Below are positions 60,040 through 64,000 of a DNA stretch of 64,000 nt, in pieces. A program made the position numbers and the translations under genes. Under the pieces are notes generated by a model. It did not search any database, was not told the origin of the DNA, and saw only the letters and a list, made by a program, of their open reading frames with translations. Source of the DNA: Duncaniella sp. (lineage in GTDB: Bacteria > Bacteroidota > Bacteroidia > Bacteroidales > Muribaculaceae); contig JAIDUB010000080.1 in NCBI GenBank assembly GCA_029060405.1, positions 55,911 through 119,910 on the forward strand, in the 5' to 3' direction. The stretch's first letter is position 1; the number at the start of each line of letters is the position of its first letter.

Positions 60040-62500
60040 AGCATATACACCCCTCGACCCGTCGAGCCCCGTCATCATTACCGGTGACTCGGTGAAATGG
60101 AAGGATGTGAAATTTCGACTGTCGCCCACCGACTTCCTCGTCGACATGAACCTGAGCGAGGAATATGTTGAAAGCCATCCTTTCGCTTTCCGCTCGTTTA
60201 ACGAAGCGATGCAACGCATCACCGACGGCACGGTAGCGCAGCCCATGAACGTATATATAGCTCCCGGTGTATACTGGGTGGATGATCCTGACGAGGATGT
60301 GATGCGCACCGGCATTAACGGCCGCGAACCGTTCGGACTGATTATAAAATGTAATGCGCTGCACCTGAAAGGTCTTACCGATGATCCTCGCAATGTGGTG
60401 ATATGTGCCGCCCGCGGCCACACTCAGGGAGCGTGGGGCAACTTCACGATGCTTGACATCACGGGCGACGATTTTATGGCCGAGAATCTCACGCTGGGAA
60501 ATTTCTGCAACGTAGACCTCGAGTTCCCCCTCGATCAGTCGCTCAGCCGCCCGAAGCGCAACAAAGCCATAACGCAGGCTCACGTGGCATATCTCCACGG
60601 TGACCGAGCCGTGGCACGAAACGTGCGCTTCATATCTCGCCTTAACATGAACCCGCTCAACGGTGCTCGCCGCATTCTATTTGACCGCTGCCATATGGAA
60701 TCGACCGACGACGCGCTTACAGGTACAGGCGTATATCTGGGCTGCACGCTTGATTTCCATGCGCCCCGTCCGTTCTGGAACAGCCATGAGAACGGAGCCG
60801 TGTTTCTTGACTGCGATTTCACCGTGGCCCACGGATCAGGGCGGCAGTATTTCTGCAAATCCGTAGGCCCGCTGAGCATCATCGACTGCCGCTATCACAC
60901 ATCATCGCCCACCTATGTAGGCTGGACCCATTACCCTACGGGATGGCTGCGCTGCTATCAGAGCAATGTGACTGTCGACGGCGAGCCCGTCAGCATCGGC
61001 TCGGAGCGACCTGAAAATACCGTTGACATAACCTCGCTGCCGCAGATTGACGCATTCCGCATCATCACCGCCGAAGGCGATACCGTCTACAACACCTACT
61101 CCCTTCTGCGCGGCGATGACGGCTGGGATCCTATGGGTGTGGCACCGGTGATCGAGCGCGAGAGCCGGCTTCGTGGCCGTGACATCACGGCGATGCCCGT
61201 ATTTTTAGGGGTCACACCGATGGAGACCCGTATTGTCACGGGCGATTCCGCTGGGGTGCTTACTGCAAGCACCCGCCGCCACGCAGGATTTTCCGCACCC
61301 GAACCCGCCGTAACATGGAGCGTCTCACCGGGTGGAGAGCGGTATGTATCGTTGCGGCCTGTGGGAGCCTCGTGCATGGTGGAGTCGATCAACGATACCG
61401 ACTCAGCTGCCGTTGTTGAAATCATCGCCACCACCGCCGATGGGCTTCAGGGTGTGGCGGTAGTCACCGCCGCCCCGCGGCTGTTGCCCCCGCCGGCTGT
61501 AATCAAAGCACCGCGTATAGTGATTGCCGACGGCGTGGCAAAGCTTGATTACGCACTCGATCTCGCCGGGCGTGACGATCGCTCCGTCATCACATGGTAT
61601 CGCGCCACTCTGCCCGATCTATCCGATGCCCGACCTGTAGCCGTGAGCCGCTACGGTATTCCTGTAACGGAAATCGAACTCACTCCCGACGATGCGGGGC
61701 GATACTTATATGCCACGCTCTCGCCGGCTCACATACGCTCCGAAGCGGCTGATGCAGTGACGTCAGAAGCCGTATTCATCGAGCCTGCGGCTGTGACGGA
61801 TTCACGGATTCTGTCCACCGATTTCTCTACTTTCCCAACCGCAGAAAGCGACCTTATCACACCGGGATTCTGGACCGTAGGTGGTTATAAGCCTGCCGAC
61901 ACCGCTCAATTTGACTGGGCTGAGGAAAAGGGCGAATACTGGTATTACGGCACCGGAATCAACGGCGCCACCGGCCGCGGCCTGTCGCAGCGACGCAAGG
62001 GAGCGCGGCTCATGTATACGCCCATGCCGGGAGTATACGGAAATATGTCGCTCACCCTGCTTGTTGATCCCGCCAAGACTGCCGGGCAGGGATTCGGCAG
62101 CGCCACGGGACAATACATGGACGTGTGCCTGAAGTTTGACCCGGCTACCCTCACGGGCTATGCCCTGCGCATCATCCGCACAACGCGCCACAGCAATGCC
62201 GTGGATTTCCAACTTATGCGATATGACCACGGCATGACCTCACCCGTATCGGAAGCCGTCACCGGCTCCTGCTACCGCACAGGCTGCACAATCGCCCTCA
62301 CATACCGCAACGGACTGCTCTCTGCCGATGTAAGCACTTCCACACCGCTAAAGCAGCCCGACGATCCCGACGTGCGCACCGAGATACATCTCTCCGCACC
62401 TGTAGAATCCAACCCGTTCGGAGGCATTGCCGTGCAGCACACCGGCTCAACCGGCGAAAGCGCAACCATGCTCCACCACCTCACCGCCGTGTGGGAGTGA
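59987..62500 (+). CDS. Exported pectin-lyase-fold (pectinesterase-like) protein
   Basis: 837 residues. The ATG at 59987 gives a good signal peptide (MNRLILLLVMLRAIFTAEA), although it lies inside the methyltransferase gene; ATG 60014 would give a shorter one. Residues about 70-320 are a right-handed beta-helix with NVYIAPGVYWVDDPD, GDDFMAENLTLGNFCNVDLE, YLHGDRAVARNVRFISRL and ARRILFDRCHMESTDDALTG, as in carbohydrate esterase/lyase-like proteins. Beta-sandwich modules follow (about 420-600), and a concanavalin-like C-terminal domain (about 640-837). A plant- or host-glycan target is likely; the activity is unproven because catalytic residues cannot be assigned with certainty. Confidence 0.75.
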   Translation: MNRLILLLVMLRAIFTAEAYTPLDPSSPVIITGDSVKWKDVKFRLSPTDFLVDMNLSEEYVESHPFAFRSFNEAMQRITDGTVAQPMNVYIAPGVYWVDDPDEDVMRTGINGREPFGLIIKCNALHLKGLTDDPRNVVICAARGHTQGAWGNFTMLDITGDDFMAENLTLGNFCNVDLEFPLDQSLSRPKRNKAITQAHVAYLHGDRAVARNVRFISRLNMNPLNGARRILFDRCHMESTDDALTGTGVYLGCTLDFHAPRPFWNSHENGAVFLDCDFTVAHGSGRQYFCKSVGPLSIIDCRYHTSSPTYVGWTHYPTGWLRCYQSNVTVDGEPVSIGSERPENTVDITSLPQIDAFRIITAEGDTVYNTYSLLRGDDGWDPMGVAPVIERESRLRGRDITAMPVFLGVTPMETRIVTGDSAGVLTASTRRHAGFSAPEPAVTWSVSPGGERYVSLRPVGASCMVESINDTDSAAVVEIIATTADGLQGVAVVTAAPRLLPPPAVIKAPRIVIADGVAKLDYALDLAGRDDRSVITWYRATLPDLSDARPVAVSRYGIPVTEIELTPDDAGRYLYATLSPAHIRSEAADAVTSEAVFIEPAAVTDSRILSTDFSTFPTAESDLITPGFWTVGGYKPADTAQFDWAEEKGEYWYYGTGINGATGRGLSQRRKGARLMYTPMPGVYGNMSLTLLVDPAKTAGQGFGSATGQYMDVCLKFDPATLTGYALRIIRTTRHSNAVDFQLMRYDHGMTSPVSEAVTGSCYRTGCTIALTYRNGLLSADVSTSTPLKQPDDPDVRTEIHLSAPVESNPFGGIAVQHTGSTGESATMLHHLTAVWE

Positions 62501-62556
62501 GAACTTCAGCGCTTCCACTCCTCACCTCAGCGCAAAGAACTGAGACTCAGACGTAA

Positions 62557-62886
62557 GAACATCGCTTTGCAACTATTCTTTACCCACACAAGTCACCTGC
62601 AGCGCAGGTGTCTATATAATGGCGTGGGGTTGAGCCACAGCCGAAACCCCACGAAACAAATGACTTATATATTCCGCACGCGCAGGAGCGTGTGCGAGTA
62701 TCGCAACGACAATAGCGGCTGCTGATCATCACTACTTGCACACGCTCCCACGCGTGCATTATTTGGGAATTTTACCTGACGTAGGGTTTCGGTAATTACC
62801 TCAACCCTACGCTATTATGCTTTCACCTGCTGAGCAGGTGAAGTCTACTTCTGTGGGTAAAGTATAGACGCTTTGCGATGTTTCCA
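62557..62886. repeat. 330-bp inverted palindrome array (paired hairpins in both arms)
   Basis: Two arms of about 145 bases (62557-62700 and 62731-62886) are imperfect inverted copies around a 30-base centre. Each arm carries the same mini-hairpins in the same order: CATCGC, CACCTGC-3nt-GCAGGTG (62594-62610; 62824-62840), a 9-bp stem (62623-62631 with 62645-62653; 62780-62788 with 62803-62811) and GCACGCG-loop-GCGTGTGC. The 9-bp stem differs between arms by a compensatory change (CGTGGGGTT/AACCCCACG versus CGTAGGGTT/AACCCTACG). No genes. It looks like a REP-type or MITE-like element. Confidence 0.6.
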
Positions 62887-62925
62887 TCAGATGCAAAATT
62901 GTAATATCATATCGCCTAAAATTGA

Positions 62926-62985
62926 GGGCTGGAAGCCCGATGTTGTTGATAACCGCGGGTGAAAGCCCGCGGTTATCTACAACAT
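62926..62985. repeat. Two further hairpins beside the array
   Basis: GGGCT-GGA-AGCCC at 62926-62938, then a 20-bp stem (62940-62959 with 62966-62985, 19 paired) with a TGAAAG loop; its core is AACCGCGGG/CCCGCGGTT. They belong to the same style of intergenic palindrome. The rest of the gap to 63384 holds a 30-codon hydrophobic open frame (63125-63214) and a GTAGA...TCTAC hairpin near 63320-63350, neither convincing as a gene. Confidence 0.55.
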
Positions 62986-63384
62986 CATGCCTCCGGCACT
63001 CACTCCACCTGCCAGATTTTGTCGTAGCGTGCACATCCGAAGCACAGCGAGTGTGTTACCGGAAATCGAGCAATCATAACCAGCGTACAAAGTACATGCA
63101 CACGGATATTCATCAGCCTTATTTATGAAGAATCAGCAAATTGCCCTCAAGTTGTGGGCGATTTTATACATAAATTTGATTTTCTCAAGTATTATGATTA
63201 TTTTTGCTCCGTAACTTGTGCACTCGTTACCAAGACATATTTAGAAAGAAGCGTCTATGCATATCTTTTAATTGGAAATCTGGAAAATTTCAAAATTGAC
63301 AAAGATCGGCATAGTAGATTCCGCGCTGTATAGCGTGGTCTACTACTCCACATCTGTCAATTAGGTATTCCAGAACCTCCAATT

Positions 63385-63422
63385 AAGGCGTGGCATAGCA
63401 GTCCACGCTTTTATTTTTTATA
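63385..63422 (+). terminator. Terminator-like hairpin before the last gene
   Basis: GCGTGG (63388-63393) pairs with CCACGC (63403-63408) followed by TTTTATTTTTTA. A good intrinsic terminator for any transcript coming from the repeat region; no upstream gene in the 900-base gap clearly uses it. Confidence 0.55.
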
Positions 63423-63464
63423 CTCGTGACTGGACTGACACGAAATATTCCTATTTGAAAAATT

Positions 63465-63902
63465 ATGAAAAAGTATCTTTTCTCTCTTTTAGCTATTATT
63501 TATTCTGTATGTACATTTGCATACGAAGGATATGGAACTTGCAATGTGAATGGAACGTCTGAATATATTGAAGGTACTGCGTACTTAAATTTATCAGGTT
63601 CAAGTATTAGTGGAAACCTTGTAATCACTAATTCTTGCACTCGTCCGCTTCAGTCTGCTTCTATTAACGTTACTGTAGATTATTCATGGAAGCAAAAACA
63701 TACATCACCTTATGATGGAGGCACCGTGGTCAATAGTTTTAACAAATCAGTCACATTGTATAATTCAAGATGGACTGGTAATATAGCAGGTCTTTCGTCC
63801 GGTAATATCACTCTTAGTGGGAAATTATCGTTGCAGTCTAATGCTTATGCTGTTGAAATTGAATCGGTCAATGTCTCAATAAACAACCCTTATTGTAAAT
63901 AA
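63465..63902 (+). CDS. Small exported beta-rich protein of unknown function
   Basis: 145 residues with signal peptide MKKYLFSLLAIIYSVCTFA. The mature part is rich in Ser, Asn, Thr and Gly with alternating strands (AYLNLSGSSISGNLVITNSC, SASINVTVDYSWKQ, GNITLSGKLSLQSN) and three Cys (in GTCNVNG, NSCTRP and the final YCK); one disulfide is possible. A compact beta-sandwich is inferred. It is AT-rich compared with the rest of the window and has its own terminator, suggesting independent acquisition. No family recognised. Confidence 0.7.
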   Translation: MKKYLFSLLAIIYSVCTFAYEGYGTCNVNGTSEYIEGTAYLNLSGSSISGNLVITNSCTRPLQSASINVTVDYSWKQKHTSPYDGGTVVNSFNKSVTLYNSRWTGNIAGLSSGNITLSGKLSLQSNAYAVEIESVNVSINNPYCK

Positions 63903-63963
63903 ATATATTATTTCAATAATTTATTATTGCTGTCCGATAAAAATTTTTGATCGGATAAAAAAT

Positions 63964-63998
63964 AAGGGTCGATTCCATTTGCAGGAGTCAACCCTTTT
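63964..63998 (+). terminator. Terminator of the last gene
   Basis: AAGGGTCGATTCC (63964-63976) pairs with GGAGTCAACCCTT (63984-63996) with two internal mismatches, ending in T4 at the window edge. Confidence 0.7.
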
Positions 63999-64000
63999 CG

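Noticed and set aside
63125..63214. 29-residue hydrophobic peptide (MKNQQIALKLWAILYINLIF...)
   Set aside because: Could be a small membrane protein but there is no clear promoter, no conservation information and the region is repeat-rich; not supported well enough to call.

Overview
The window is a chromosomal segment of a gut-type Bacteroidales bacterium. A Muribaculaceae (S24-7) member is the most likely source, although this rests on general resemblance and no 16S gene or search was available. The supporting evidence is: many genes preceded by the Bacteroidetes promoter pattern TTTG - about 20 nt - TAnnTTTG; secreted proteins with C-terminal sorting domains of the type IX (Por) kind; a TonB-linked outer-membrane beta-barrel with a carboxypeptidase-like N-terminal domain; a glycogen cluster in the Bacteroides order (debranching enzyme, glycosyltransferase, GH57); and NadB followed by a DUF4294 protein. 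No rRNA, tRNA, CRISPR array, integrase or transposase gene was found.

Layout. 1-1.3 kb: 3' end of argC, a GtrA membrane protein and a MITE-like element. 1.4-11.6 kb: a secreted GH13 amylase, a secreted WG-repeat-like protein, uvrB (minus strand), a small secreted protein, metG and ansA. 11.6-12.2 kb: tandem terminators, a decayed gene and repeats. 12.2-21.6 kb: two large secreted proteins transcribed divergently, a palindrome-rich gap, and a large TonB-linked beta-barrel protein. 21.7-24.2 kb: a small protein, a periplasmic cyclophilin and an M16 peptidase, probably one operon. 24.2-27.4 kb: a palindrome array, then purF and a GT4 glycosyltransferase on the minus strand. 27.6-33.3 kb: glycogen operon plus an SDR oxidoreductase. 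33.3-40.4 kb: two paralogous lipoproteins, tsaC-clcA-type pair, a possible structured RNA, an MscS channel and a small beta-barrel protein. 40.5-51.3 kb: accessory stretch with a HigBA toxin-antitoxin operon, nadB, a telomere-like repeat block, fucO, an AlbA_2/ATPase regulator, a DUF4105 protein, a two-gene nuclease cassette and a YefM-YoeB module. 51.3-64 kb: purL, the etfB-etfA-acyl-CoA dehydrogenase operon, a methyltransferase overlapping a pectin-lyase-fold protein, a 330-bp inverted palindrome array, and a small secreted protein.

The most interesting region is 48.1-50.65 kb. An AT-rich pair of genes has its own promoter and a 4-nt overlap. It encodes a PD-(D/E)XK-like nuclease and a beta-CASP metallo-beta-lactamase nuclease. 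It sits between the intact 3' end of a DUF4105 gene and a second, diverged copy of that same 3' end (50546-50650). This is the footprint expected of a cassette inserted at, or swapped into, the gene's end, and it is a candidate for an undescribed defence or RNA-processing system. A second theme is the density of intergenic palindrome arrays (1.0, 12.1, 18.3, 24.4, 62.6 and 62.9 kb). Several are arranged as large inverted repeats whose arms carry the same small hairpins, in one case with a compensatory base change in the stem.
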